This document shows, piece by piece, positions 17,634 to 25,940 of a stretch of DNA of 50,919 bases (position 1 is its first letter; the number at the start of each line of letters is the position of its first letter). Source of the stretch: Pseudomonas nitroreducens TX1 (lineage in GTDB: Bacteria > Pseudomonadota > Gammaproteobacteria > Pseudomonadales > Pseudomonadaceae); contig NZ_AMZB01000114.1 in NCBI RefSeq assembly GCF_000313755.1, positions 1 to 50,919 on the forward strand, in the 5' to 3' direction. Made by a program: the position numbers and the translations under genes. The notes under the pieces were generated by a model. The model saw nothing but the letters and a program-made list of their open reading frames with translations. It did no database searches and was not told the origin of the DNA.

Positions 17634-18509
17634 TCAGGCCGGAGCTGCTCCGGTGGTCAATGGCAGCGAGGGATCTGCGGCCCACTCCTGCAGCGAGCCG
17701 TCGTAGATCGCGACCCGCGTTTCCCCGGCCAGTGTCAGCGCCAGGGCGAGGGCGGCGGCGGAAATGCCGCCACCGCAGTACAGCAGCAGCGGCGGCTCGG
17801 CCTGGCGCAGCCCGGCAAGAGCTTCCCCCAGCGCCGCGCCGCGCCGGTAGCGGCCGTCGTCGTCGAACAGGCTGCGCGCCGGCAGGTTGCGGCTGCCGGG
17901 GATGTGCCCTCGGCGGGCGTAACGGCTGACGGCGCTGCCGTCGAACAGGGCGGCGGACAAGGCGCAGACCAGCGTGCCGTCCGCTTTGCCGGCCACCACT
18001 TGCTCGACGTCGCGGCGGTCGATCCAGAAGCGCTCCCGGTAGTTTGCCGGGGTCGACAAGGTGCCGCTTTGCGCCTCGGTGGATTCGCCTTGCTGCAGCG
18101 CAAAACCGGCGGCGATCCAGGCGCGCAGGCCACCCTCCAGCACCGCCGCGTCGATGCCCAGGCTGCGCAACATCCACCACAGGCGCGCCGCCCAGAAGCC
18201 GTCGCTGCGGTCGTAGATCACGATCAGCGAATCGTCGTGAAGGCCCAGTTTGCGCAGGGCGTCCTTCGCCCGTTGCGGATCAGGCCGGGCGAAACTGAAG
18301 GACGCTTGCGGGTCGGCCAGGTCGCTGAGCAGATCGGCATGCCGCGCGCCGCGAATGTGCCCGGCGAACCAGCCGGCGTGGCCGCTCTCGACGCGGTAAT
18401 CGCCGTCGAACGCCGGTGCCGCAAGTTCGACGCTGGCGTCCAGCAGGCACAGGCGCGGGTCGTCCAGCGTGGCGGCGAGTTCCTTGGCGCTGATCAGAAT
18501 GTCGCTCAT
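17634..18509 (-). CDS. Two-domain rhodanese (thiosulfate/mercaptopyruvate sulfurtransferase)
   Basis: This 291-residue protein has two rhodanese domains. The second has the active-site loop with Cys245 in LLYCGGGISAA; the first has YDRSDGFWAARLWW in the equivalent place, without cysteine, as usual for tandem rhodaneses. The loop CGGGIS differs from CG.GVT of SseA-type mercaptopyruvate transferases and CRKGVT of thiosulfate transferases, so donor preference is open. It has no signal peptide and is expected in the cytoplasm. It lies 1 nt after the kinase-like gene, within the operon. A sulfur-transfer step on the imported compound is possible but unproven. Confidence 0.87.
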   Translation of the reverse strand: MSDILISAKELAATLDDPRLCLLDASVELAAPAFDGDYRVESGHAGWFAGHIRGARHADLLSDLADPQASFSFARPDPQRAKDALRKLGLHDDSLIVIYDRSDGFWAARLWWMLRSLGIDAAVLEGGLRAWIAAGFALQQGESTEAQSGTLSTPANYRERFWIDRRDVEQVVAGKADGTLVCALSAALFDGSAVSRYARRGHIPGSRNLPARSLFDDDGRYRRGAALGEALAGLRQAEPPLLLYCGGGISAAALALALTLAGETRVAIYDGSLQEWAADPSLPLTTGAAPA

Positions 18510-18510
18510 T

Positions 18511-19656
18511 TCAATCCACCTTCGCGGCCAGTTGGCGGATGTGGTCCAGCAGGCGCTGGCCTTCGCGGTCGAGGAACCAGCGCGTGTGGCCGATCAGGTA
18601 GTTGTCGTAGGCCAGCGAGGCGCTTTCGGCCGAGCCGAGGATGCCGTGGAAGTAGATGACCTCGGACAGGGCGAAATCCGCATGCACCAGCGGCAGCAGC
18701 GCCGCCAGGGCGAGCAGGTCGTCGCGGTTCAGCGGGCGCACGCTGGCATAGCCTTGCAGCAGGGCGTCCAGCGCATCCAGGTCGGCGACGGCGGCGCGGC
18801 CCTGGTCCAGCTCGAGCCAGGGCACCAGATTGCGTTCGATGGCGGTGGCCAGGTCGAACAGCGCGAAGCTGCGGTCGCTCAGGCCAAAGTCCAGCACCGA
18901 GACCACCTGCGCGTGCGGGCCGTCCTCGCTCCACAGCAGGTTCGAGGCGTGCCAGTCGTTGTGGGTCCACAGCGATGGCTGGCGCTGCAGGTAGGGTAGC
19001 AGTTCGCGTTGCAGTGGCAGGTGCAGCTCGCTGAGGGTTTCCTTCCATGGGCGTGCCTGCAGGTACTCGGCAAGGGCGGGCGCCTGCTTGAAAGTCGCTT
19101 CGATGGCGGCCAGCGGGTCCGGCGCGCCGAACAGTTTCAGGTTGCTCAGCAGCACGCCGGCAGTGCGTGAGGGCGTGTCGAAACCTTCGGCGGCGCGATG
19201 CAGTTTCGCCAGCGCGGCGCCGGCTGCGAAGGCGTGGCCGTTGTGCTGGAACGGCGTCCAGGACAGCGCGTCACGGTACAGGTCCAGGCCTTGGGCTTTC
19301 TCGTGGACCTCATAGGTCCAGCCGTCGCGTTCGATAGCGCTGCGGCCCTGGCGATCACGCAGTACCTGCGGCACTGGCGCACCGCGCCGGGCGAGGTGAT
19401 CGAGGAAGGCGTGTTCCTCCGCCAGCCATGCCGCCGTGCGCACGCGGGGCGAGTGGCGTTTGACGAACAGCGTGCCGCTGGCGGACTCCACCAGCGCGGC
19501 GGCGGAGAAGGGCCGGGGGCTGTGCCAGGTCAGGCGTGCCGCGTCGCCGGCGGCCGGAAAGTCGGCGAGCAGCGCGCGGACTTCCGCGGCGGTCAGCACC
19601 GGCCAGTCGGGCTCCACCGGGTCCAGGCCCATGCCGTGGCTCAGGCGTTTCGTCAT
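18511..19656 (-). CDS. APH-family small-molecule kinase
   Basis: This 381-residue protein has the aminoglycoside-phosphotransferase/choline-kinase fold: the ATP lysine in LFVKRHSP (Lys66), Glu80/81, the catalytic loop THNDWHASNLLW (Asp234, Asn239) and the metal-binding VLDFGLSDRS (Asp256). Relatives phosphorylate thiamine (ThiK), choline, homoserine or methylthioribose. Its ATG overlaps the stop of the THI5-like gene (ATGA), so the two are translationally coupled. In an operon with a PnuC-type channel, a kinase is the expected trapping enzyme. The substrate is not known. A resistance role is unlikely in this context. Confidence 0.85.
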   Translation of the reverse strand: MTKRLSHGMGLDPVEPDWPVLTAAEVRALLADFPAAGDAARLTWHSPRPFSAAALVESASGTLFVKRHSPRVRTAAWLAEEHAFLDHLARRGAPVPQVLRDRQGRSAIERDGWTYEVHEKAQGLDLYRDALSWTPFQHNGHAFAAGAALAKLHRAAEGFDTPSRTAGVLLSNLKLFGAPDPLAAIEATFKQAPALAEYLQARPWKETLSELHLPLQRELLPYLQRQPSLWTHNDWHASNLLWSEDGPHAQVVSVLDFGLSDRSFALFDLATAIERNLVPWLELDQGRAAVADLDALDALLQGYASVRPLNRDDLLALAALLPLVHADFALSEVIYFHGILGSAESASLAYDNYLIGHTRWFLDREGQRLLDHIRQLAAKVD

Positions 19657-20573
19657 GCTGGGTTCTCCACTTGCCAGGCATTGCTGGTGGCGCCGCGCCA
19701 GACCTCCGGGTCGCGCAGCACACCGTATTCATGCAGCCACTGGGCGTACGGCTGCAGCAGTTCTTCGCGCTGCTCGCCCCAGCGGCCCTGGTGCAACCAG
19801 CTGGGCGCGATGCGCCGCAGGGATTCTGCCAGCATCGGCTGGGGAAAGTAGGGAATAGTGCGTTCGTAGACCGGCAGCGCGGCTTCCGGATCGGCCGCTG
19901 CCGCGAGGAATCCGCGCGCGGTGACCGCGAGGAAACGCCGTGCGATCTCGGCGTTGGCGTCGAGCCAGTCCTCCCGGGCGCCGAGCAGATAGCTGTGGTA
20001 GGGCGGGGCGCCGATTTCGTCCACCGGCAGCACCACGCGGCGCTCCTCGGCAATGGGGCTGGGCAGCAGCGCTTCCCAGGCCCAGTAGCCGCCGAAGCTG
20101 GCGTCGGCGATACCGGCGGCCAGCTCCTCGGGGCGCAGCTCGCGCAAGCCTGCGTCGACCAACTCCACCGCATCCGGGTCGCCGCCATCGCGGGACACCA
20201 GGTGGCGCACCATGGCCAGGCCGCGCGGCGTGGGGTTCAGCGCCAGGCGTTTGCCCTGCAGGTCACGGGGGCGGCGGATGCCGCTGTCCGTCAGGGTCTG
20301 GATCGACTCCAGGCCGCGATGGTTGATCGCCGCCACGCCCAGCAGCGGCTGGCCCAGCTCGCGGCGCACCAGCAGGCGGTTGCTGGGGAATATGCCGAAA
20401 GCGGCGGCACCGCGCGCCAGGTGCTCCAGGGTGTCGCCGTGGTAGGGGTCGTGTACCACCAGTTCCACGTCCAGTCCCGCCTCGCGGTACCAGCCGCGTT
20501 CACGGGCGAGATAGAAACCGGCCGAATTGGGCCAGGGATGGAAATATTCGAGCATGACCCGCAAGGCAAACAT
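19653..20573 (-). CDS. THI5/NMT1-like protein without signal peptide
   Basis: This 306-residue protein has the type-2 periplasmic-binding fold of the NMT1/THI5 family (HPWPNSAGFYLARERGWYRE, AGLDVELVVHDPYHGDTLEH, GIFPSNRLLVRRELG, LQGKRLALNPTPRGLAM). Bacterial members are usually solute-binding proteins such as ThiY; yeast THI5 is instead a cytoplasmic enzyme that makes the thiamine pyrimidine. Here the fold begins within ten residues of the start, no signal peptide is present, and no ABC permease or ATPase accompanies it. I chose ATG 20573 with GGAG upstream; the TTG at 20597 would add only MAVSEKAS. It is the first gene of the operon. Cytoplasmic binding or catalysis is inferred. Confidence 0.8.
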   Translation of the reverse strand: MFALRVMLEYFHPWPNSAGFYLARERGWYREAGLDVELVVHDPYHGDTLEHLARGAAAFGIFPSNRLLVRRELGQPLLGVAAINHRGLESIQTLTDSGIRRPRDLQGKRLALNPTPRGLAMVRHLVSRDGGDPDAVELVDAGLRELRPEELAAGIADASFGGYWAWEALLPSPIAEERRVVLPVDEIGAPPYHSYLLGAREDWLDANAEIARRFLAVTARGFLAAAADPEAALPVYERTIPYFPQPMLAESLRRIAPSWLHQGRWGEQREELLQPYAQWLHEYGVLRDPEVWRGATSNAWQVENPA

Positions 20574-20637
20574 GGAAGCTTTCTCCGATACGGCCAACGG
20601 CCGACTACTGCGATGGGCGTATTGAAGAGGAGGCTAT

Positions 20638-20651
20638 TTGGTATATACCAA
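20638..20651. promoter_or_regulatory. Candidate GntR/HutC operator
   Basis: TTGGTATATACCAA is a perfect 14-bp palindrome containing GTATATAC, which fits the HutC-subfamily half-site pattern GT.TA.AC. It lies 64 nt upstream of the first gene of the operon that encodes a HutC-type regulator. The AT-rich segment 20652-20692 beside it should hold the promoter. No TPP-riboswitch consensus is visible upstream of the operon. Confidence 0.6.
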
Positions 20652-20819
20652 TATGAATTTCACTGGCTTTTATAATTTATAGGAATAAAAAGGGCTGACC
20701 GCTCCCAGCCCAACGCCAGCGACAGAGGTTCGGCAAGTCGCTCTGTCGCGGGCGTCGCGCCAGGTAGAGGCGTTCGAGTTTCTCTTCGAGTGCGAACCGA
20801 GAAGGCGGAGCCTGCGCGA

Positions 20820-22301
20820 CTAGGAGGCCTCGACTTCGGCGCAGTGGAAGGCGGCCACCCGGTTGCGTCCGCCGTTCTTGGCCTGGTACAGCGCACTGTC
20901 GGCGGATTGCAGCAGTTCGGCCCAACTGGCCGGCTTGCAGCGAGAGGTGCTGGCTACGCCGATGCTCAGGGTGAGTACGCCCAGCGGGCCGTGCTCGTGG
21001 GGTACCGCGAGCGCCTGCAGGCTGGCTCGTATCTGCTCGGCCAATTCCAGGGCTTCCGCTTCGCCGCTGTCGCCCAGCAGCACGACGAATTCCTCACCGC
21101 CGAAGCGCGCCGCGCAATCGGTCGGCCGCCGCGACCATTCGGCGATCACGCCGGCAACCGTCCTCAGCGCAACGTCGCCGGCCGGGTGGCCATAGTGGTC
21201 GTTGTAGGCCTTGAACTTGTCGATATCCATCAGCATGACCGACAGCGCCGCGCCGCTGCGCTGGTAGCGCGACCATTCATGGTCGGCGCGCAGGTCGAAG
21301 GCGCGGCGGTTGTTCAGCCCGGTCAGCGGGTCGGTGCTCGCGGCCAGGCGCAGTTCGGCTTCCTGGCGATCGCGCTCGCGTATCTGACGCAGGGCGATCA
21401 TTGCCAGGCCCATCACCGTGCCGACCAGGGACATACCCAGCAGGCCGATCAGGCCGGCGCGCCAATACCAGTCTTCGTAGATCTCCTCGGAGGGCAGGGC
21501 GACGCTGAATACCAGTGGGTAGCCCTCGACCGGGCGGAAGTCGTGCCAGCGTTCAAGGCCGTCGCTGTTGGTGTCGAAGAAATTCTCCGCGCCGTTGCTG
21601 CGGTAGTGCTCGAAGGATTCGTTCAGCGTCTCCACCGGCACCGAGTCGGGCCAGTGCGCCAACAGTGTGCCGTCGCGCATGTGCAGGCTGACGGTGCCTT
21701 TATCGCCCAGGTTGAGGCCGCTGAACAACTCGTTGAAGTAGGCCAGTTCCAGGTTCGCGCCGACTATCCCGGAGAAGCTGCCGTCCTCGCGCTCCAGCCG
21801 GCGGCTGATGGCGATGCTGTTGCGGGCGTCGCTGGAGTAAGGGATGTAGGGGTGGCTGAGATAGGAAGCATCCGTCCGCGAAATGCGCAGCGCCTGGAAG
21901 TACTCGCGACCGGAGAGGTCCAGGCGCGTGGGGATTTCCTTGCCGAAGCTGTAGGTGGCGATGCCGTCGGCGTTGGTCAGGAATACCGAACCCATCCCGC
22001 GGGTGGGGGCGGTGTAGGCCCGTAGCAGCAGGTTGCGGGTGTCCGTGGACAGGCCGCGTATCTCCGGCTGGGTGTGAGCGCGGGCTATGGCCTGCAACGT
22101 CATGTCGTAGAGGTCGAGGTTGCGCTGGATGTCGCGCTGCACCAGCAGGGCGATGTTGTGGCCGTTGGCGCTGGCGACTTCCAGGGCGTCGTGGCGCATT
22201 TCCAGAATGGCAGAGAATGACAGCGCGCCGATGGCGGCGGTCAGGCCCAGGCTGGCGAGAAGGACGGTGCTCGAATGGCGGATCGGCATGCCGGTATCCA
22301 T
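20820..22301 (-). CDS. Membrane diguanylate cyclase with periplasmic Cache sensor
   Basis: This protein of about 493 residues has an N-terminal membrane segment (TVLLASLGLTAAIGALSFSA), a periplasmic dCache-type domain (SVFLTNADGIATYSFGKE, DLSGREYFQALRIS, SGIVGANLELAYFNELF), a second membrane segment (LIGLLGMSLVGTVMGLAMIA) and a GGDEF domain with an intact GGEEF active site. An RPTD inhibitory site ends five residues before it. It should make cyclic di-GMP in response to a periplasmic ligand, with product feedback. ATG 22301 is chosen; 22289 and 22328 are alternatives. It is divergent from the LysR gene across 244 nt. Confidence 0.87.
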   Translation of the reverse strand: MDTGMPIRHSSTVLLASLGLTAAIGALSFSAILEMRHDALEVASANGHNIALLVQRDIQRNLDLYDMTLQAIARAHTQPEIRGLSTDTRNLLLRAYTAPTRGMGSVFLTNADGIATYSFGKEIPTRLDLSGREYFQALRISRTDASYLSHPYIPYSSDARNSIAISRRLEREDGSFSGIVGANLELAYFNELFSGLNLGDKGTVSLHMRDGTLLAHWPDSVPVETLNESFEHYRSNGAENFFDTNSDGLERWHDFRPVEGYPLVFSVALPSEEIYEDWYWRAGLIGLLGMSLVGTVMGLAMIALRQIRERDRQEAELRLAASTDPLTGLNNRRAFDLRADHEWSRYQRSGAALSVMLMDIDKFKAYNDHYGHPAGDVALRTVAGVIAEWSRRPTDCAARFGGEEFVVLLGDSGEAEALELAEQIRASLQALAVPHEHGPLGVLTLSIGVASTSRCKPASWAELLQSADSALYQAKNGGRNRVAAFHCAEVEAS

Positions 22302-22545
22302 GCAAGGCCATAATGGGGGCGGCGGCATATCAGTACGCGCCTCAAGGCATATAGCAGCTAATGGCCGGGTTGTCCGGTATTCCACGGCCTGCTCCCAGGG
22401 ACGGGTCGGGGTGGTCGTCACGTGTCGATGAACGGCCCTGCTACAGACCGGTGGTTTGGCGCACGGCGGTCGTCATCGCCTTGCGCTCTGCGCGGCGCCT
22501 CGGTCAGCATGCCGGCCGCCACTTTGCTGAAAAGAATCGCCGACC

Positions 22546-23433
22546 ATGCGCCGCCTGCCTTCGCTTACCGCCTTGCGCACCTTCGAATCCGCCGCCCGCC
22601 ATGCGCATTTTGGCCGCGCTGCTGCCGAGCTGTGCGTGACCGACAGTGCGGTCAGCCACCAGATACGCCAGTTGGAAGAACAACTGGGGGCAACGCTGTT
22701 CGAGCGCCAGGGCCGCCAGGTGCAGCCTACTGCCCAGGCGCGGAAATTGCTGCGCAGCCTGCAACAGGCGTTCGAGCTGATCGGTTCGGCGTGCGATGAG
22801 TTGCGCGACCCCGGTTCCCAGGCGCAACTGCATATCGCGGTGACGGTGGAGCTGGCGCAGAAGTGGATGGTGGGCCGGCTGGCCGACTTCGCCGAGCGTT
22901 ATCCGGAGATCGTCCTGCACCTGCATGAACAGCCGCTGGAGGCAGCGGGGCCGGCGGCGGATATCGATCTGGCGATCACCTACGGTACCGGGCCGGCGGA
23001 CGCCAGCAGCTATTTCGTGCGGCCGTTGCCGACCCTGCAGTTCTTCCCGGTATGCAGCCCTGGCCTGTTCAACCAGTCGCCGCTCAAGCACCCGCGCGAC
23101 CTGGCGCGCCATTGCCTGCTGCACGACGACCAGGACGGCAAGTCCTGGACCGCCTGGCTGACCACCCACGCCAGCGACATCCGCCCCAACCGCCATGTTT
23201 ATCTCGGCCACGCCGGACTGACCATGGAGGCGGCCGTGCGCGGGCAGGGCGTAGCCATTGGCGACAACCTCACCAGTGCCGAAGACCTGGCCAGCGGGCG
23301 GTTGGTACGCCCGTTCGCCGCGCAGATCACCTCGCTGGGGCAATATGCGCTGGTGTGCGAACGCCTGCGTCTGGAGAAACCGGCAGTGGCGAATTTCGTC
23401 GAATGGATGACTGACCAGCTCAACGACATGTGA
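22546..23433 (+). CDS. LysR-family regulator, GcvA-like
   Basis: This 295-residue protein has an N-terminal winged helix (LRTFESAARHAHFGRAAAEL, VTDSAVSHQIRQLEEQLGA) and the periplasmic-binding-like effector domain. The text PSLTALRTFESAARH...SVSHQI is typical of the GcvA/AmpR branch. It lies upstream of, and points toward, the agmatine deiminase homologue (157-nt gap), which makes that gene a candidate target. The gap 23434-23590 contains a degenerate REP fragment and an AT-rich stretch (AAAAGTTGAATTGAATTC) suited to a promoter. Confidence 0.87.
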   Translation: MRRLPSLTALRTFESAARHAHFGRAAAELCVTDSAVSHQIRQLEEQLGATLFERQGRQVQPTAQARKLLRSLQQAFELIGSACDELRDPGSQAQLHIAVTVELAQKWMVGRLADFAERYPEIVLHLHEQPLEAAGPAADIDLAITYGTGPADASSYFVRPLPTLQFFPVCSPGLFNQSPLKHPRDLARHCLLHDDQDGKSWTAWLTTHASDIRPNRHVYLGHAGLTMEAAVRGQGVAIGDNLTSAEDLASGRLVRPFAAQITSLGQYALVCERLRLEKPAVANFVEWMTDQLNDM

Positions 23434-23590
23434 TGTGGACGGAGCCCGCTCCTGCGAAGCCTTTGGATTCATCTATCGGGTTGTAAAAGTTGAATTGAAT
23501 TCAGCTATTCCGCGAAATTCATCAATGGTGCTCTCTGCGGTGAGGCGGCAACCTTGAGGTATTCCAGTCCCTGATTCCGGAGTACCGCCG

Positions 23591-24706
23591 ATGTCCCGCA
23601 CCCACAGCACAATGCCCAAGGCCGACGGCTTCCGCCTGCCCGGCGAGTTCGAACCCAAGGCCCGCTGCTGGCTCGGCTGGCCCGAGCGGCCGGATGTCTG
23701 GCGCAATGGCGGCAAGCCGGCACAGAAGGTCTGGGTCGAGGTGGTGAGCGCCATCGCCAGCAGCGAGCCGGTGACCGTCTGCGCCTCTGCCGCGCAATAT
23801 GCCAACGCCCGCCGCATGCTTCCCGAGCACGTGCGGGTGGTGGAAATGACCTGTAACGACACCTGGTTCCGCGACAGCGGCCCGGCTTTCCTGGTCAATG
23901 ACGCCACCGGCGAGATGCGTGGCGTGGACTTCCAGTTCAACGCCTACGGCGGGCTCGATGGCGGCCTCTACTATCCCTGGGACAAGGACGATCAGATCGC
24001 GCAGAAAATCCTCGAAATCGAGGGTTTCGACCGCTACCGCGCTTCGATCATTGCCGAGATGGGCAGCATTCGCAGCGACGGCCAAGGCACGTTGCTGACC
24101 ACCGAGCAATGCCTGCTCAACCGCAACCGCAACGCCCATCTGGGCAAGGAAGAAGTTACCCGCCGGCTCTGTGACTACCTGGGCGCCGAGCAGGTGATCT
24201 GGCTGCCGCGCGGCTGCAAGTTCGACGAAACCGATGGCCACGTCGACGACCTCGCCTGCTTCGTGCGGCCGGGCGTGGTGGTGATGCAGTGGACGGACGA
24301 CCGCAGCGACCCGCAGTGGGAAATCTATCAGGAGGCCTACGACGTGCTGCGCAGTGCGCGCGACGCCCGTGGCAACTCTTTGCAGGTGCACAAGCTGCCG
24401 CAGCCGCGGGTGCTGGAATGGACGGCTGCCGAGGCAGAGGGCCTGGATCAGGTCGATGGCAGTTTCGACCGCCAGGAAGGCACGAAAATATGCGCCTCCT
24501 ATATCAACTTCTACACCGGCAACTCGGCCATCGTCATGCCGTTCTTCAACGATCCCAACGACCGCATCGCCCAGGGCGTGCTGGCTGAGCTGTTCCCGCA
24601 CAAGCGCGTGATCGGCATCGACAACTCACGGGAAATCCTCCTGGGCGGCGGCAACATCGGTTGCATCACCATGCCGCAGTACGCGGCGCCGGCGCGCCAC
24701 ACCTGA
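23591..24706 (+). CDS. aguA: Agmatine deiminase family protein
   Basis: This 371-residue protein belongs to the peptidylarginine-deiminase-like agmatine deiminases, which hydrolyse agmatine to N-carbamoylputrescine and ammonia. It has TWFRDSGPAFLVN (91-103), GVDFQFNAYGG, the catalytic histidine in DGHVDD (His217) and the nucleophile Cys358 in GGGNIGCIT. Two conserved neighbourhoods deviate: the usual EGGSIHVDGEGT reads EMGSIRSDGQGT (156-167), and the usual NIHCITQQ reads NIGCITMP. The catalytic residues remain, but substrate preference may differ from classical AguA. No aguB lies next to it. Confidence 0.85.
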   Translation: MSRTHSTMPKADGFRLPGEFEPKARCWLGWPERPDVWRNGGKPAQKVWVEVVSAIASSEPVTVCASAAQYANARRMLPEHVRVVEMTCNDTWFRDSGPAFLVNDATGEMRGVDFQFNAYGGLDGGLYYPWDKDDQIAQKILEIEGFDRYRASIIAEMGSIRSDGQGTLLTTEQCLLNRNRNAHLGKEEVTRRLCDYLGAEQVIWLPRGCKFDETDGHVDDLACFVRPGVVVMQWTDDRSDPQWEIYQEAYDVLRSARDARGNSLQVHKLPQPRVLEWTAAEAEGLDQVDGSFDRQEGTKICASYINFYTGNSAIVMPFFNDPNDRIAQGVLAELFPHKRVIGIDNSREILLGGGNIGCITMPQYAAPARHT

Positions 24707-24716
24707 GGTCCCCACA

Positions 24717-24737
24717 CGGCCCGTCTTGCGCGGGCCG
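24717..24737. terminator. Hairpin between convergent genes
   Basis: CGGCCCG and CGGGCCG pair around a 7-nt loop between aguA and the convergent GGDEF gene. No T tract follows, so termination activity is uncertain. Confidence 0.45.
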
Positions 24738-24758
24738 CGTTGCTCCTGTCCGCTCGAA

Positions 24759-25940
24759 TCAGCCCAGCCGCAGCGGGTCGCCACCGGCCACCGTGCGGTC
24801 CATCAGGCGGATGCTGTCGCGGCCGCCGCGCTTGGACTCATAGAGCGCGGCGTCGCCTTGCTCGATCAGCGCGGCAAGGCTGCTCGGCGGCTGGTCGAAC
24901 AGGTTGGCGCCGATGCTCAGGGTCACCGCCTGAGGCGTGGCGAAGTTCTGCGTGGCGGTGGTCTGGAACTGCTCGCGCAGCTTGGCGGCCAGCTCCATCA
25001 CCTGTTCGCCGCCGACATGGCTCAGCAGGATGACGAACTCATCACCGCCCAGGCGCGCCGCCACGGCCCGCTCGGGCAGTGCGGCGCGGATCATCTCGCT
25101 GAGCGCCACCAGCAGGCGGTCGCCGGCGCTGTGCCCGTGCAGGTCGTTGACCTGCTTGAAATTGTCGATGTCGATCAGCAGCAGCGCACCAGGGCGCTCC
25201 GGGGAGATGTCCTCGAACACGCGGGGCGCGCGGACTTCGAGGGCGCGGCGGTTGTACAGGGCGGTCAGCGGGTCGCGCGCGGCCAGTCGGGCGATGCGCT
25301 TCTCGCGGCGATAGCGCTCGGTGCCGGTCATCGACAGGGCGATCAGCATGATCGCCATCGCACCCTCGACCAGGGAGATCTGGATGATCTCGCCCCGGAA
25401 CGCCGCCAGGTCGATCAGCGTGCCGGGGATGATCACCGTCGCGCCCTTGGCCAGGTAGAAGGCGCCGTGCACCAGCATCACGTAGCGCAGCTGCACCGCG
25501 CCCACGCTCAGGGACTTGCCGTGGGGCCGCAGCAGGTAGCTGGCCTGCAGGGAGAGCAGGGCGACCAGCCAGGAGTTGGCCAGCAGCATGAGCTTGGACC
25601 ACAGCGGGCCACCGTCGGGCAGCGCCAGCAGGGCTATCCAGGTGAGCGGGACGAGCAGCCAGCCGCGTGACAACCGCGCCCCGGTGAACTTCGCCACGCC
25701 GCTGAGGAAGAACCAGTGGGCCAGCACCAGCAGGCCGTTGGCGAACCAGATGCCCACCAGCAGGTAGCCGCTCATGCGCAGCAGGGCGAGGGTGGAGCCG
25801 AGGGTGATGGTGGCGAAGCCCGCGCTCCAATAGAGCAGCGAGCGTTCGCGCACGCTGCGCCACTCGATGGCCAGATACATCGCTGCGGCCGCCGCAAGGG
25901 CGACCGAGATAGTCAACATGGTGGGTGGATCGAGCGCCAT
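24759..25940 (-). CDS. Membrane diguanylate cyclase, multi-pass sensor
   Basis: This 393-residue protein has six or seven membrane segments in the first 200 residues (SVALAAAAAMYLAIEW, LLVGIWFANGLLVLAHWFFL, LMLLANSWLVALLSLQASYL and others), then a GGDEF domain with an intact GGDEF motif, DIDNFKQVNDLHGH and the C-terminal GDAALYESKRGGRD. The RxxD inhibitory site is absent: the matching position reads PERA. It should make cyclic di-GMP in response to a membrane or envelope cue. ATG 25940 is chosen, although the ribosome-binding site is weak. The open frame reaches upstream to 26234 but that part has no coding character. Confidence 0.85.
   Translation of the reverse strand: MALDPPTMLTISVALAAAAAMYLAIEWRSVRERSLLYWSAGFATITLGSTLALLRMSGYLLVGIWFANGLLVLAHWFFLSGVAKFTGARLSRGWLLVPLTWIALLALPDGGPLWSKLMLLANSWLVALLSLQASYLLRPHGKSLSVGAVQLRYVMLVHGAFYLAKGATVIIPGTLIDLAAFRGEIIQISLVEGAMAIMLIALSMTGTERYRREKRIARLAARDPLTALYNRRALEVRAPRVFEDISPERPGALLLIDIDNFKQVNDLHGHSAGDRLLVALSEMIRAALPERAVAARLGGDEFVILLSHVGGEQVMELAAKLREQFQTTATQNFATPQAVTLSIGANLFDQPPSSLAALIEQGDAALYESKRGGRDSIRLMDRTVAGGDPLRLG

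Noticed and set aside
18511..19656. Aminoglycoside resistance gene
   Set aside because: The APH fold is shared by many metabolic kinases. The operon context with transport genes and a metabolite-sensing repressor does not suit a resistance gene.
20574..20819. TPP riboswitch upstream of the THI5/PnuC operon
   Set aside because: I looked for the CUGAGA and ACCUGA-type conserved segments on the minus strand and did not find them.
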